A stretch of 51,175 bases of DNA from positions 251,503-302,677 of the forward strand of contig NZ_JACSPN010000002.1 in NCBI RefSeq assembly GCF_015142735.1, in the 5' to 3' direction. Both the position numbers and the translations under genes were made by a program. The notes beneath the pieces are model-generated. The model was not told where the DNA came from, searched no databases, and worked only from the letters and a program-made list of their open reading frames with translations. Below are positions 1 to 8,791 of the stretch, piece by piece (positions within the stretch are counted from its first letter, which is position 1; each line of letters opens with the position of its first letter). The stretch comes from Oerskovia douganii (GTDB taxonomy: Bacteria > Actinomycetota > Actinomycetes > Actinomycetales > Cellulomonadaceae).

Positions 1-39
<39 letters not shown>

Positions 40-57
40 CCCCCGGACGGTGCGCGC

Positions 58-948
58 TCAGGCGCCGAGGAGGTCCGCGAGCGTGGTGAGGACGCGGGCC
101 GCCCCGGCGGGGTCGGCGACGCGGTGCGCGGCGAGGGTCTCGCCGTCACCGACCTTGATCCCGACGTCGTCCGGGCCGAGCACCGCGAAGGCCCGCTCGT
201 CGGTCACGTCGTCGCCCAGGTAGAGCACGGCCGGGGCGCCGAGCGCCTCGCGCAGCGCGTCGAGCGCGATGCCCTTGGACGTGCTCGTCACCGCGATCTC
301 GACGACGTTCTTGCCCGCCATGACGTGCGCCCCGAGGCGTTCCCCGAGCTCGACGGCCGCTGCCGAGGCCGCCTGGGCGGGACCCGCGGGGGAGAGGCGC
401 GTGTGCAGCACCGCGGCCGAGGGCTTGTGCTCGACCCAGGCCCCCTCGACGGGCGCGGCGACGTCCTCGAGCCCTGCCGTGACCTCCGCCAGGAGGTCGC
501 TCTGCCCGGCGTCGAGCGCGACGGGGATCAGCCGCACGCGGGCCGAGGTCCCGTCGGCACGGACCTGGCGCTCGTCCTCGGCCCCGTCGCGGAGCGGGGA
601 GAGCACCTCGCCCGTCTCGGCGCCGTGGCTCCCGACGAGCAGCGCCCCGGGGGGCGGGGACGCGAGGTGAGCGAGGTCCTCGATCCGACGTCCGGACACG
701 AGCGCGACGCGCACCCGTCCGGGGGCGGTCGCCGCGAGGCGGGCGAGGGCCGCGGCCGCGCCCGGCGTGGGCCGGGACGCGAGCGGGTCGTCCCCGAGGG
801 GCGCGAGGACGCCGTCGAAGTCGCTCGCGACCAGCAGCGGGCCGGCGGCGTCCTCACCCTGGCCGGCGGGCGCGCGAGCGGCGAACGCGGCGAGGGTCGC
901 GGTCAGCTCACCGTCGAGCGAGGTGCTCTGCGGGTCCGACGACGTCAC
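58..948 (-). CDS. otsB: trehalose-6-phosphate phosphatase
   Basis: Dephosphorylates trehalose-6-phosphate to trehalose, the second step of the OtsAB pathway, in the cytoplasm. The 296-residue product has HAD-family motifs in order: VASDFDGVLAP (nucleophile and acid/base Asp) near residue 40, ALVSGRR, GSHGAE, and YLGDDVTDE (metal-binding Asp) near the C-terminus. The length is normal for OtsB. The GTG start at 948 overlaps the TGA of otsA by four bases (GTGA), so translation is probably coupled and the two form an otsA-otsB operon. The stop lies only 21 bases from the poly-C run at the window edge, so anything downstream is unknown. Confidence 0.93.
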   Translation of the reverse strand: MTSSDPQSTSLDGELTATLAAFAARAPAGQGEDAAGPLLVASDFDGVLAPLGDDPLASRPTPGAAAALARLAATAPGRVRVALVSGRRIEDLAHLASPPPGALLVGSHGAETGEVLSPLRDGAEDERQVRADGTSARVRLIPVALDAGQSDLLAEVTAGLEDVAAPVEGAWVEHKPSAAVLHTRLSPAGPAQAASAAAVELGERLGAHVMAGKNVVEIAVTSTSKGIALDALREALGAPAVLYLGDDVTDERAFAVLGPDDVGIKVGDGETLAAHRVADPAGAARVLTTLADLLGA

Positions 949-2411
949 GCGCCTTCCCCCTCGGTCGGCGCCTGGGCGCGGGGGGTGTCGCGGGACGGCA
1001 GGGCCTGCAGCACGCCGAGGAAGGACTCGGACCACTTGGTCACGTCGTCGGCGAGGACGCGGCGGCGCAGGCGACGCATGCGCTTGCGCTGCTCGCGGAC
1101 GTCCATGTTGGCGGCCGCGACGATGATGTCCTTCATGCCGTCGATGTCGTGGGGGTTGACGAGCAGCGCCCCGCCCGCGAGCTCGTCGGCCGCCCCGGTG
1201 AACTCGGACAGGACCAGGACGCCGCGGTCGTCGGAGCGGGCCGCGATGTACTCCTTCGCGACGAGGTTCATGCCGTCGCGCAGCGACGTGACGAGCATGA
1301 CGTCGGCCGCGAGGTAGAGGGCTGCCATCTCCTCGGGCGGGTAGGAGTGGTGCAGGTAGTGGATCGCGGCGTGGCCGATCTCGGCGTACTCGCCGTTGAT
1401 GCGTCCCACGAGGCCCTCGACCTGCTCGCGCAGCTCCTGGTAGGCGCCCACGTTCTCGCGGCTGGGGCTCGCGACCTGGACGAGCGTGACGTGCTCGACG
1501 TCGATGCGCCCGTCCTGGAGGATCTCGCCGTAGGCCTTGATGCGGTGCCGGATGCCCTTGGTGTAGTCGAGGCGGTCGACGCCGAGCATCATGACCTCGG
1601 GGTCGCCCAGGTCCGCGCGGATCTCGCGCGAGCGGGCCTGGACCTCGGGGGTCCGGGCGAGCTCGTCGAACGTGCGCGAGTCGATCGAGATGGGGAAGGC
1701 GGCGGCGCGGACGTTGCGCGAGGGGCGGTCCTCGCCGCCCGGGACGGTCACGATGGGGCCGCGGGTCGTGTAGCCCGTCAGGCGGCGCACGGCACGGATG
1801 AAGTTGGACGCGTCGCCCGCGCGCTGGAACCCGATGAGGTCCGCGCCCAGGAGCCCCTCGATGACCTGGCGCCGCCACGGGAGCTGCTGGAAGAGCTCGA
1901 GGGGCGGGAACGGGATGTGGTTGAAGAACCCGATCTTGAGGTCGGGCCGCTGGTCGCGCAGCATGCGGGGCACGAGCTGGAGCTGGTAGTCGTGCACCCA
2001 CACGGTCGCGCCCTGCTCGGCCTGCGCGGCCGCGGCGTCGGCGAAGCGCTGGTTGACCCGGCGGTAGGCGTCCCACCACTGCCGGTGGAACGCAGGAGGC
2101 GCGATCACGTCGTGGTAGAGCGGCCAGAGCGTGTCGTTGGAGAAGCCCTCGTAGTAGCGCTCGATCTCGGTCGCGGACAGGGTCACGGGCACGAGGCGCA
2201 TGTCGTCGGCGTCGAAGGGCTCGACCTCCAGGTCAGGCGCACCCGACCAGCCCACCCAGGCGCCGTCCGACCTCTGCATGACCGGTTCGAGCGCCGTGAC
2301 GAGTCCCCCAGGGGAGCGCTTCCAGTCGACGTGCCCCTCGTCGTCGACCGTGAAGTCGACGGGGAGCCGGTTGGACACGACGACGAGGTCGTAGCCGTCT
2401 TTGCCAGTCAA
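945..2411 (-). CDS. otsA: trehalose-6-phosphate synthase
   Basis: GT20 glycosyltransferase that joins UDP- or GDP-glucose to glucose-6-phosphate, giving trehalose-6-phosphate for osmotic and desiccation protection. The 488-residue protein shows the family landmarks: the N-terminal VVVSNRLPV loop, SPGGLVTAL, WVHDYQLQLVP, GFFNHIPFPP, MLGVDRLDYTKGI and the donor-binding LRDGMNLVAKEY. The start is a TTG at 2411, chosen because AAGGAG stands seven bases upstream and the residues that follow begin just before the conserved N-terminal strand. A much longer reading frame runs upstream on this strand, but it is the antisense of the kinase gene. otsB follows with a 4-bp overlap. Confidence 0.95.
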   Translation of the reverse strand: MTGKDGYDLVVVSNRLPVDFTVDDEGHVDWKRSPGGLVTALEPVMQRSDGAWVGWSGAPDLEVEPFDADDMRLVPVTLSATEIERYYEGFSNDTLWPLYHDVIAPPAFHRQWWDAYRRVNQRFADAAAAQAEQGATVWVHDYQLQLVPRMLRDQRPDLKIGFFNHIPFPPLELFQQLPWRRQVIEGLLGADLIGFQRAGDASNFIRAVRRLTGYTTRGPIVTVPGGEDRPSRNVRAAAFPISIDSRTFDELARTPEVQARSREIRADLGDPEVMMLGVDRLDYTKGIRHRIKAYGEILQDGRIDVEHVTLVQVASPSRENVGAYQELREQVEGLVGRINGEYAEIGHAAIHYLHHSYPPEEMAALYLAADVMLVTSLRDGMNLVAKEYIAARSDDRGVLVLSEFTGAADELAGGALLVNPHDIDGMKDIIVAAANMDVREQRKRMRRLRRRVLADDVTKWSESFLGVLQALPSRDTPRAQAPTEGEGA

Positions 2412-2531
2412 TGGAGATCTCCTTGGTATTCGGTTGAACTTCGGTGAATCTCCCCCCAGGTTATCCGTGTCGCGTCCCGCTTGCTCCCGGGAGAGAGGGG
2501 CACCGGGCCGAATTGTCGATACCTTGACACC
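2412..2531. promoter_or_regulatory. divergent promoter region otsA / kinase
   Basis: This 120-bp gap separates divergent genes. On the minus side it holds the AAGGAG ribosome site of otsA. On the plus side TACCTT (2520-2525) lies exactly six bases before the kinase ATG. This matches an actinobacterial -10 box placed for a leaderless transcript, and no Shine-Dalgarno sequence is visible there. Confidence 0.5.
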
Positions 2532-4769
2532 ATGGAGGAGGCCAGCAGCAGACCTGTCGACCCCGTGCGGGGCAGCGGCACCGCACCCCGGGGCGGGCTG
2601 CCCTCGGGCAGCGAGGTCGGCGGCTACCGCATCCTCGCCCGGCTCGGAGCGGGCGCCATGGGCGCGGTCTACGAGGCCGAGGACGGCGGGGGCAACCGCG
2701 TCGCGATCAAGTTCCTGCACGCCCACCTCGACGTCGACGCGCAGGGTCGCGACCGCCTGCGCCGCGAGGCCGTCGCCCTCCAACGGCTGCGGCACCCCGC
2801 GGTCGCGCAGATCCTCGACGTCGAGCTCGACGGCTCCGAGGCCTTCATCGTGACCGAGCTCGTCGACGGACCCAACCTCGAGGAGGAGATCGCGACCGGC
2901 GGCCCCCTCGACGCCCACGACCTGTTCGAGCTCGCCGACCAGCTCGCCGAGGCCCTCGAGGCCGTCCACGCCGCCGGGGTCGTGCACCGCGACCTCAAGC
3001 CCAGCAACGTCCTGGTCACCCAGAACGGACCCGTCCTCATCGACTTCGGGATCGCGCACGGGCTCGACGAGGCGCGCGCCACGTCGACCGGCCTGGTCAT
3101 GGGCACGCCCGGATACCTCGCGCCCGAGCTGCTCGAGGGAGCCGCACCGAGCGCCAACAGCGACTGGTGGGGGTGGGCGGCCCTCCTCGCGTTCGCCGCG
3201 ACCGGCCGACCGCCGTTCGGCATGCGCCCGGTCGAGGCCGTGCTCGCCCGTGCACGGACGGGGGAGGCGGACCTCGACGGTCTCGAGCCACGGACGGCGG
3301 CGGCCCTCGCGGCCGCGCTGCGGGCGGACCCCGCGAGCCGGCTGGGCCCGTCGGAGGTCGCGGGGGTCCTGCACCGTGCGGCCCAGGAGGCGGCCGGCCT
3401 GACGGCGCCGCCCGCCACGGGTGCGACGGCGGTCGTCCCGCAGCACTTCGCCGGGGGCGCGGGGGGAGCCGTCGCCGGGGGTGCTGCCCTCGGTGCCGCG
3501 GCGTCGACCCTCGCGGCCGCCGAGCGCGCGGCCGCGGTCGGTGGTGCGGGTGCCGCCGGGGCCGCCGCGGCCACGGTGGCCCTGCCCTCCTCGGCGGGAG
3601 ACGTCCAGCCGACCAGCGTCGTGCCGACCGTGCGCTCGGCCGTCCCCCTGCCCCGGCCGACCCCGCCGGCCCCCTCGATCCCGCCGCTCGCGGCGACGCA
3701 GGTGATCGCCAACGACGGCCGGACCGTCGCCGTGCCCACGGCCCCTCCCGCGGCGGCAGCGTCGGCGTCGTCGGCCACCACGGTCGCGCCGCCCTCTGTC
3801 CCCCCGGCGCCGCCTGCCCGCCCGGGGGGACAGCAGCCGACCCTCGTGCAGCCCGCGGTGCCCCCGGCCGAGCAGCCGACCCTGGTCCAGCCCGCGGTGG
3901 CCCCCGCCCAGCAGCCGACCCTCGTGCAGCCCGCGGTGCGGCGGAGCTCGTACCCGCCCGGCCAGGCGACGTACCCGCCGCCCACCACGGCCACGTACCC
4001 GCCGCAGCCCGCGCCCCCGGCCCAGGCTCCGGCGTCGGGCAGGAGGAAGGGGCGCGGCGCGCCGGAGGCCGGACCCCCGGGGGACCCCCTCGACGCGTTC
4101 GGACGGCCGCTCGGCGTGATCCCCGCCCCCGACTACGTGCGCCCGGCGCACCGTCGCCGGACCGGGACCGTGCTCGCGCTGGGGCTGCCGCTCGTGCTGC
4201 TCGCCGGGACGTACCCCGGTCTCGCGTTCGTGCTGCTCGCCGTGGTCGTGGTCGCGCTCCGCGTCGTCGGGGTCGGCGCGGACTCCCTGCACCGTCGCCG
4301 CGAGCGCAAGGGGGCACAGCGCAGCGACGGCGTCAGGACGGCGGTCGCGACGCCGTGGTACGCGCTGCGCGCCCTCGTCGGCGCGGTGCCGTCCCTGATC
4401 GTCGCGCTGTGCGGGGGAGTGCTGCTCGTGGTGGGTTCGTGGTGGCTGCTCGCGCCCGGGGTCCTCGTGCTCGCCCCCCAGCAGTCCGTCGAGGCACGGT
4501 CGGTCGGCGGGGTCAACGAGCCCTGGGTCTTCACCGTCGTGCTGTGCGCCGCGATGGCGGTCACGGTCCTGCTCGCGTGGTTCGGACCGATGTCCGGGCT
4601 CACCCGCTACGGTGCGCGCACGACCCTCGCGCACGTCGCCCCGGGGCGCGTCGGCGCGATCTTCCTGGTGCTCACCGGGCTCGTGCTCGCCGCGATCGTC
4701 CTGTTCTCCTGGGGGGCCGGGGCGCCCGTCGTGTGGGCTCCCTTCCCGGGCCCGCCCCCGAGCGTGTGA
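2532..4769 (+). CDS. membrane serine/threonine protein kinase (PknB type)
   Basis: Hanks-type eukaryotic-like kinase of 745 residues. The kinase domain (about residues 30-270) is complete: glycine loop LGAGAMGAVYEAE, VAIKFL lysine, VVHRDLKPSNVLV catalytic loop, LIDFGIAHG metal loop and GTPGYLAPE. An Ala/Pro-rich linker follows, including three tandem copies of QPTLVQPAV (about residues 435-475). The last 220 residues hold about five hydrophobic segments, so the protein is polytopic at its C-terminus. It lacks the extracellular PASTA domains of true PknB, so the signal it senses is unknown. The ATG at 2532 is preferred over an upstream TTG (2481) because TACCTT sits six bases before it, fitting leaderless expression. 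Confidence 0.88.
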   Translation: MEEASSRPVDPVRGSGTAPRGGLPSGSEVGGYRILARLGAGAMGAVYEAEDGGGNRVAIKFLHAHLDVDAQGRDRLRREAVALQRLRHPAVAQILDVELDGSEAFIVTELVDGPNLEEEIATGGPLDAHDLFELADQLAEALEAVHAAGVVHRDLKPSNVLVTQNGPVLIDFGIAHGLDEARATSTGLVMGTPGYLAPELLEGAAPSANSDWWGWAALLAFAATGRPPFGMRPVEAVLARARTGEADLDGLEPRTAAALAAALRADPASRLGPSEVAGVLHRAAQEAAGLTAPPATGATAVVPQHFAGGAGGAVAGGAALGAAASTLAAAERAAAVGGAGAAGAAAATVALPSSAGDVQPTSVVPTVRSAVPLPRPTPPAPSIPPLAATQVIANDGRTVAVPTAPPAAAASASSATTVAPPSVPPAPPARPGGQQPTLVQPAVPPAEQPTLVQPAVAPAQQPTLVQPAVRRSSYPPGQATYPPPTTATYPPQPAPPAQAPASGRRKGRGAPEAGPPGDPLDAFGRPLGVIPAPDYVRPAHRRRTGTVLALGLPLVLLAGTYPGLAFVLLAVVVVALRVVGVGADSLHRRRERKGAQRSDGVRTAVATPWYALRALVGAVPSLIVALCGGVLLVVGSWWLLAPGVLVLAPQQSVEARSVGGVNEPWVFTVVLCAAMAVTVLLAWFGPMSGLTRYGARTTLAHVAPGRVGAIFLVLTGLVLAAIVLFSWGAGAPVVWAPFPGPPPSV

Positions 4770-4819
4770 TCCCCGGCGGTTCACCGGAAACTCTCAGAAT
4801 GCGCGGGTACGCTGACGTC

Positions 4820-5431
4820 GTGATCAGGACGTCCGACCCGGGAGCGCCCTTCGGCGCCTCGCCCGGCACACCCCCGAACGAGGCCGCGCCCGCGGCCCGC
4901 TCGAGCGTGCGCGCGGACGCCCCCCTGCGGCTCGCCCGGACGCTCCCCGCGGTGACCTCGCTCGTCGTCGCCGGCTTCCTCCTGGTCGTCGGGACCCTGA
5001 CGCTCCTCGCGGACCGCGGCTTCAGCCTCGTCCACCAGTGCCTGCCCGCACCGGGCGGCTGGGGCGTGGCGGGCGTCCACCTGGCGCTCCTGCGCGAGAC
5101 GGCGGACTGCCCCGCCGGGACCGCCGCGCTCGGGGGAGACCCCGCGCACGTGGTCACGGTCGTCGGGGTCCTGGCCCTGCCCGTGCTGCTCGCGCACCTC
5201 GCACTGCTGCTCGCCGGCTGCGGGCTGGCCGCCGTGGCGATGCGGGTCCGGGACCGGCTGGCCGTCGTCCTGAGCCCGCGCCGCGTCGTCGCGCTCCTGC
5301 GGACGCCGCTCGCCCCCGTCGGGCGCTCGTGCCGCCAGGTCGTCCGGACCGTGACCACGGTCCTGCGCCACCTCGCGCTCGCCGCGGTGCGTTCCCTGCG
5401 CGGGCCTCCCGCGGCGCTCGCGGCCGCCTGA
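4820..5431 (+). CDS. hypothetical membrane protein
   Basis: I do not recognise a family. The 203-residue protein has a disordered N-terminus, a membrane segment around residues 40-62 (TSLVVAGFLLVVGTLTLLA), a likely extracytoplasmic loop with two cysteines (HQCLP and ADCPAG), a second hydrophobic segment (HVVTVVGVLALPVLLAHLALLLAGCGLAAVAM) and a basic cytoplasmic tail. The GTG at 4820 is chosen because TACGCT (4808-4813) stands exactly six bases upstream. An in-frame ATG at 4799 would sit upstream of that box. It follows the kinase by 50 bases, so co-expression is possible but it appears to have its own promoter. Confidence 0.65.
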   Translation: MIRTSDPGAPFGASPGTPPNEAAPAARSSVRADAPLRLARTLPAVTSLVVAGFLLVVGTLTLLADRGFSLVHQCLPAPGGWGVAGVHLALLRETADCPAGTAALGGDPAHVVTVVGVLALPVLLAHLALLLAGCGLAAVAMRVRDRLAVVLSPRRVVALLRTPLAPVGRSCRQVVRTVTTVLRHLALAAVRSLRGPPAALAAA

Positions 5432-5566
5432 CGACTCCGAGGACTCGTCACCGCCGCGCGCCCCGGTGCCACCCGCATCCTGGGCACGCGCGGCCCGGAC
5501 CGCTAACCTCGCGACCAGTGCGCCCCTGCGTGGGGCCGCGCCACCCCCCGACCACCAAGGACTCTC

Positions 5567-6406
5567 ATGTCGACGAACGAACCCCGCCAGACCAAGGCCG
5601 ACCGCCGCGACGCGGCCCGTGCCGAGGCCCTCGCCCTGCGTGAGGCGCAGGCCAAGCGCGACAAGCGCAACCGAGCGATCACCATCGGCGCCCTCGTGGG
5701 CGGCCTCGCCGTGCTCATCGGTGCCTTCCTCTGGGTCTTCATCCCCGCGATGCAGCAGAAGGAGGCGCGCACGACCGAGCCCCTGACCGGCGTCACCGCG
5801 CCCGCCACGGCCAACGACACGGGCGGCATCCCCGTCGGCGCCGACGGCGTCGCGGGCACCACCAACGAGGACGCGGTCGAGGTCGGCGTCTACTTCGACT
5901 ACCTGTGCCCCGTCTGCGGTCAGTTCGAGGACGTCAACGCGGCCTCGATCGACGAGATGCGCGAGGCCGGTGACATCACCCTGGTGCAGCACCCGGTGTC
6001 GATCCTCGACCGCCTCGCGTCCGGCAGCCAGTTCTCGACGCGCTCGGCCGCCACCGCCGCGTACGTCGCCGAGCACGCCCCCGAGCAGTTCAACGCGTTC
6101 AACGAGGCGATGTTCGCCAACCAGCCCGAGGAGAACACGGCCGGCCTGACCGACGCGCAGCTCGCCGAGATCGCCCGGACCGCCGGCGTCCCCGCCGACG
6201 TCGCCGAGGCGATCGCCGCGGGCACGCCCGTCAAGGAGTTCGGCGACTGGGTCGAGGGCGCGACGAACCTCGCCACGCAGAACCCCGACCTCCAGGGGAC
6301 CCGCGGGTTCGGTACCCCGACGATCACGATCGACGGTGAGCGCTGGGAGGGCAACTGGGCCGACCCGGCCGAGCTCAAGAAGGCCGTCGAGGAAGCCAAG
6401 GCCTGA
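5567..6406 (+). CDS. membrane-anchored DsbA-family thioredoxin protein
   Basis: Thiol-disulfide oxidoreductase of 279 residues, expected to act outside the membrane on exported proteins. The N-terminus is a charged cytoplasmic tail, then one membrane anchor (residues about 38-60), then a thioredoxin-like domain with the active site YLCPVCGQF near residue 118 and the cis-proline loop FGTPTITIDG near residue 245. Thioredoxin_4 domains of this build are common in Actinobacteria. AAGGA lies five bases before the ATG, and a TAACCT -10-like box (5504-5509) suggests its own promoter with a leader of about 50 nt. It is followed by tRNA-Thr. Confidence 0.88.
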   Translation: MSTNEPRQTKADRRDAARAEALALREAQAKRDKRNRAITIGALVGGLAVLIGAFLWVFIPAMQQKEARTTEPLTGVTAPATANDTGGIPVGADGVAGTTNEDAVEVGVYFDYLCPVCGQFEDVNAASIDEMREAGDITLVQHPVSILDRLASGSQFSTRSAATAAYVAEHAPEQFNAFNEAMFANQPEENTAGLTDAQLAEIARTAGVPADVAEAIAAGTPVKEFGDWVEGATNLATQNPDLQGTRGFGTPTITIDGERWEGNWADPAELKKAVEEAKA

Positions 6407-6451
6407 CGCTCCGCCTGCTCGGCGGACGTCAACCGCCTGCTCGGCACCGGG

Positions 6452-6457
6452 TAGGCT
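6452..6457 (+). promoter_or_regulatory. candidate -10 box of tRNA-Thr
   Basis: TAGGCT lies about 40 bases upstream of the tRNA and matches the TAnnnT pattern seen before many genes in this window. The assignment rests on position and motif only. Confidence 0.35.
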
Positions 6458-6497
6458 GTTCGCGCACCTCACGGTGCCGCCGCCCTCCGGGTGGCAC

Positions 6498-6570
6498 GCC
6501 GCCTTAGCTCAGCTGGTAGAGCACTCGCCTTGTAAGCGAAAGGTCGTCGGTTCGAACCCGACAGGCGGCT
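6498..6570 (+). tRNA. tRNA-Thr (TGT)
   Basis: A full cloverleaf can be drawn: acceptor GCCGCCT pairs with AGGCGGC, D-stem GCTC/GAGC, anticodon loop CTTGTAA with anticodon TGT (threonine, ACA), and T-arm GTCGG-TTCGAAC-CCGAC with the invariant TTCGA. The discriminator is T and no CCA is encoded. The first anticodon-stem pair (C-A) is a mismatch. The 3' half, from inside the anticodon loop to the end, is duplicated at 15539-15578, so this gene is the integration site of the 9-kb element and keeps its function after integration. Confidence 0.96.
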
Positions 6571-6571
6571 C
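6532..6571. repeat. attL, 40-bp direct repeat with attR
   Basis: The 40 bases from the middle of the anticodon loop to one base past the tRNA are identical to 15539-15578. Upstream and downstream bases then diverge. This is the standard footprint of a tyrosine recombinase using the 3' end of a tRNA as attB. The integrase gene lies next to it. Confidence 0.95.
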
Positions 6572-6577
6572 TATAGC

Positions 6578-6611
6578 AGCAGGTCAGGCCCCATGTTGGG
6601 CCTGGCCTGCT
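6578..6611 (+). terminator. hairpin after attL
   Basis: A 14-bp stem (6578-6591 with 6598-6611, one G-T wobble) and a six-base loop follow the tRNA. It resembles the hairpin after attR in sequence (stem CAGGYCAGGYCC), so the element seems to supply a substitute terminator for the tRNA it occupies. Confidence 0.6.
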
Positions 6612-6706
6612 GTCGTTACGAGACAGGCACCCACCGGAAACCCACCGCTTTGGATTCCGGACGATACCTCTTGCGACCCCTGGCGGACCGCGAGACGATC
6701 GCCAAC

Positions 6707-6913
6707 ATGAGCGGCGAGGGCACGGTAGAGATCGAAATTAGCGTCGGAGACCAGGTCCTGGAGAGCGAGGTCCGGGCGCGCGCCGTGAGCGAGTGGCGAC
6801 GTGCGGTACATGCTCAGGGCAAGGTGCCTGACGGCGAGCCGGCCCTGGAGGTCCGCGGTCGCGACGAGCCTTGGACGCTGCATGTGGTTGGCCGGGTCGT
6901 CGACGCGGACTAG
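6707..6913 (+). CDS. small hypothetical protein of the element
   Basis: A 68-residue reading frame beginning MSGEGTVEIEISVGD, rich in charged residues and without membrane segments or cysteines. I do not recognise it. The ATG at 6707 is chosen over the longer frame (start 6593) because the upstream part would run through the post-tRNA hairpin. It converges on the integrase gene and their stop codons overlap (6910-6913). No strong ribosome site is visible, so it may not be real. Confidence 0.4.
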   Translation: MSGEGTVEIEISVGDQVLESEVRARAVSEWRRAVHAQGKVPDGEPALEVRGRDEPWTLHVVGRVVDAD

Positions 6914-8049
6914 TCCGCGAAGCGCCCCAGTACCTCTCGGAAGTCCGGCGCCAGATCCGGCACCTCGACGTAGTGGCGCTGGGTGATCTTCTCGGAGGTG
7001 TGGCCGAGCTGCGTCGCGGCATCAGCCAGCCCGCGGTCGCGCTCGATCATCGTGCCCACCGTCTTGCGGAACGTGTGGGGCGAGACCCACCCCCACCCGG
7101 AGTGCTTCTCGCGGAATGTCCGCCACTGCCGCTCGACCGTCGTCACCTCTCGCAGGCCTCCCGTCGCGGACGGGAAGAGGACGTTCCACGGACCCCCAGG
7201 CACGCCGTTCACCGAGCGGTCCAGGAGCAGCGAGACCGCGAACTTGGGCAGCTGGAGCCTGCGGACCTTCCGACCCTTCGTCGTGTCCTGACGGGTCAGC
7301 CCCTCGCCCTTCACGCGCACCACCGTGCCCGTGATCGCGACAGTCCCGGCCTCGAGGTCGACGTCGTCCCACCTCAACGCGAGCACCTCGCCGATGCGTG
7401 CGCCCGTCGCCAGCATCACGTCGACGAGCGCGGGCAGGTCGACCGCCGCCGCCTTCTGGTCGACCCGGAGCATCTCTCGCAGCGCCCGCACCTCGTCGAA
7501 GCTCAGAGCCCGAACCTCGTTGTCCGCAGACTCGATCCTCGACACGTCACGCAGCGGGTTCGCCGGCGCGGCGTTGTGACGCACGGCGAGCGCCATCATC
7601 CCCGACAAGACCGACTTGCAGAGCTTGGCCGTGGCCGCCCCCGTCTCGTCGGTCACTCGCTTCAGGTAGCGGTCCATCGCGGCCACCGTCGCCTCCCGGA
7701 CCGTGAGTCCACCGACACCCGGCACGATGAACGTCTCGACGACGTACCGGTACCGCTGGCGCGTGTTCGTCGACCGCTTGGACGCATCCACCTCGGTGCG
7801 CAGCCAGTAGTCCCCAAGGGCCGCCAGCCGCGTCGAACTCGACAGGTCCGTGCCTGACATCGTCGCGCGGTCCGTCATCGCCAGGACCAGTGCGCGCTCC
7901 GCAGCCGCGCCCGACTTCCCCCATGCCTCGACCTTGCGCGTCACCCCGTCCGGGTCACGGAACCGCGCCCGCGCCACCCATCGGCCACGCTCCACCTCCG
8001 TGCGAGCAATCCGCCCCCACGTCCCGATCGGCAGTGGATTCCTAGGCAT
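6910..8049 (-). CDS. int: tyrosine-type site-specific integrase
   Basis: Phage-integrase family recombinase of 379 residues that would insert and excise the element at tRNA-Thr. The N-terminal part holds an arm-binding domain and a SAM-like core-binding domain (about residues 70-165). The catalytic domain shows TGARIGEVLALRW (Arg I), HTFRKT (H-x-x-R) and LGHTSEKITQRHYVE (His and the nucleophilic Tyr). The ATG at 8049 overlaps the end of the repressor gene by eight bases (ATGCCTAG), with GAAAGG upstream inside that gene; an alternative ATG lies at 8061. The overlap means integrase is co-transcribed with, and translationally tied to, the repressor. The gene points toward attL, the usual arrangement. 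Confidence 0.95.
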   Translation of the reverse strand: MPRNPLPIGTWGRIARTEVERGRWVARARFRDPDGVTRKVEAWGKSGAAAERALVLAMTDRATMSGTDLSSSTRLAALGDYWLRTEVDASKRSTNTRQRYRYVVETFIVPGVGGLTVREATVAAMDRYLKRVTDETGAATAKLCKSVLSGMMALAVRHNAAPANPLRDVSRIESADNEVRALSFDEVRALREMLRVDQKAAAVDLPALVDVMLATGARIGEVLALRWDDVDLEAGTVAITGTVVRVKGEGLTRQDTTKGRKVRRLQLPKFAVSLLLDRSVNGVPGGPWNVLFPSATGGLREVTTVERQWRTFREKHSGWGWVSPHTFRKTVGTMIERDRGLADAATQLGHTSEKITQRHYVEVPDLAPDFREVLGRFAD

Positions 8050-8791
8050 CTGCGTGCCCATACCTTTCGTAGTCGGGACGGATTGATTCAGGCACCGCCT
8101 CGACGGTGATACCGCGCTCGCGCGCCCACTCGCGTGCCGCGTTGAGGACTCGGGCCGCCGACGCCACGTGGGCCTCGCGGATGTCCAACTCCGCCTCCCA
8201 CGCCTGGCGATCAGCGCCTGATCTCGAGGGGTGCCGATACATGGACGAGCCGCCGTCAGGGTCGAGACTCGCATCGCGGTCGTGAAGAGCCTGGCGCGCG
8301 AGGTCCCGCATCGCCACGCGATGTCCGAGCTGGCGTTCGGCAGCGGCGACACCTCGACGCGCCTCGATCCCGCCATCTTGCGAGTTGCTGGGTGCGATTA
8401 ACGAGGGATCCAGTCGAATCCAAGCGTCGTAGTCCGGTGCGACCTCATCTTCTCGCAGTAGCCACTCGCCGCTGAACCAGAGAAGCGCCTCGCCAAGGGT
8501 GCGCTCCTTGTTCGGAAGCACTGGCTGCATGTGCTCGGAATCGTAGAGCAGGGCCAGCGGTGCGAGGTTGAGCGCGGCCGCAAGGACGGCGAGCTCCTGG
8601 ACTGGGAGTTCGCGTTTCCGGCCCGATTCGATGTTCGCGATGGTGCTTCGCGGGATGGGGTAGCCAAGCCCTTCGCATCGTTCGCTCAACTCGCGCGCGG
8701 AAACTCCACGCTCCTTCCGGAGTGCCGCGAGATTCTCGCCGATCCTCTTCGCCCAACGAGCGGCCCAGTCACGTCCTGCTTCTTGTCCCAT
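8042..8791 (-). CDS. XRE-family repressor of the element
   Basis: DNA-binding regulator of 249 residues, probably the master repressor. A helix-turn-helix occupies about residues 15-80 (GENLAALRKERGVSARELSERC, then IPRSTIANIESGRKRELPVQE). The rest is mostly helical and charged, without a recognisable LexA-type protease or ImmA-like HExxH motif, so an induction mechanism is not apparent. It is divergent from the excisionase gene across a 112-bp control region and overlaps the integrase gene downstream. TAGCCT stands eight bases before the ATG, hinting at a short-leader or leaderless transcript. Confidence 0.85.
   Translation of the reverse strand: MGQEAGRDWAARWAKRIGENLAALRKERGVSARELSERCEGLGYPIPRSTIANIESGRKRELPVQELAVLAAALNLAPLALLYDSEHMQPVLPNKERTLGEALLWFSGEWLLREDEVAPDYDAWIRLDPSLIAPSNSQDGGIEARRGVAAAERQLGHRVAMRDLARQALHDRDASLDPDGGSSMYRHPSRSGADRQAWEAELDIREAHVASAARVLNAAREWARERGITVEAVPESIRPDYERYGHADA

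Noticed and set aside
2415-4784. Very long open frame on the minus strand continuing upstream of otsA
   Set aside because: It is antisense to the kinase gene, has no family resemblance, and the otsA TTG with AAGGAG explains the real start.
6593-6706. Longer start for the small ORF after attL
   Set aside because: The extension would translate the post-tRNA hairpin and lacks a ribosome site.
8042-8791. ImmA/IrrE-type or LexA-type domain in the repressor
   Set aside because: No HExxH motif and no Ala-Gly cleavage site with Ser-Lys dyad could be found.
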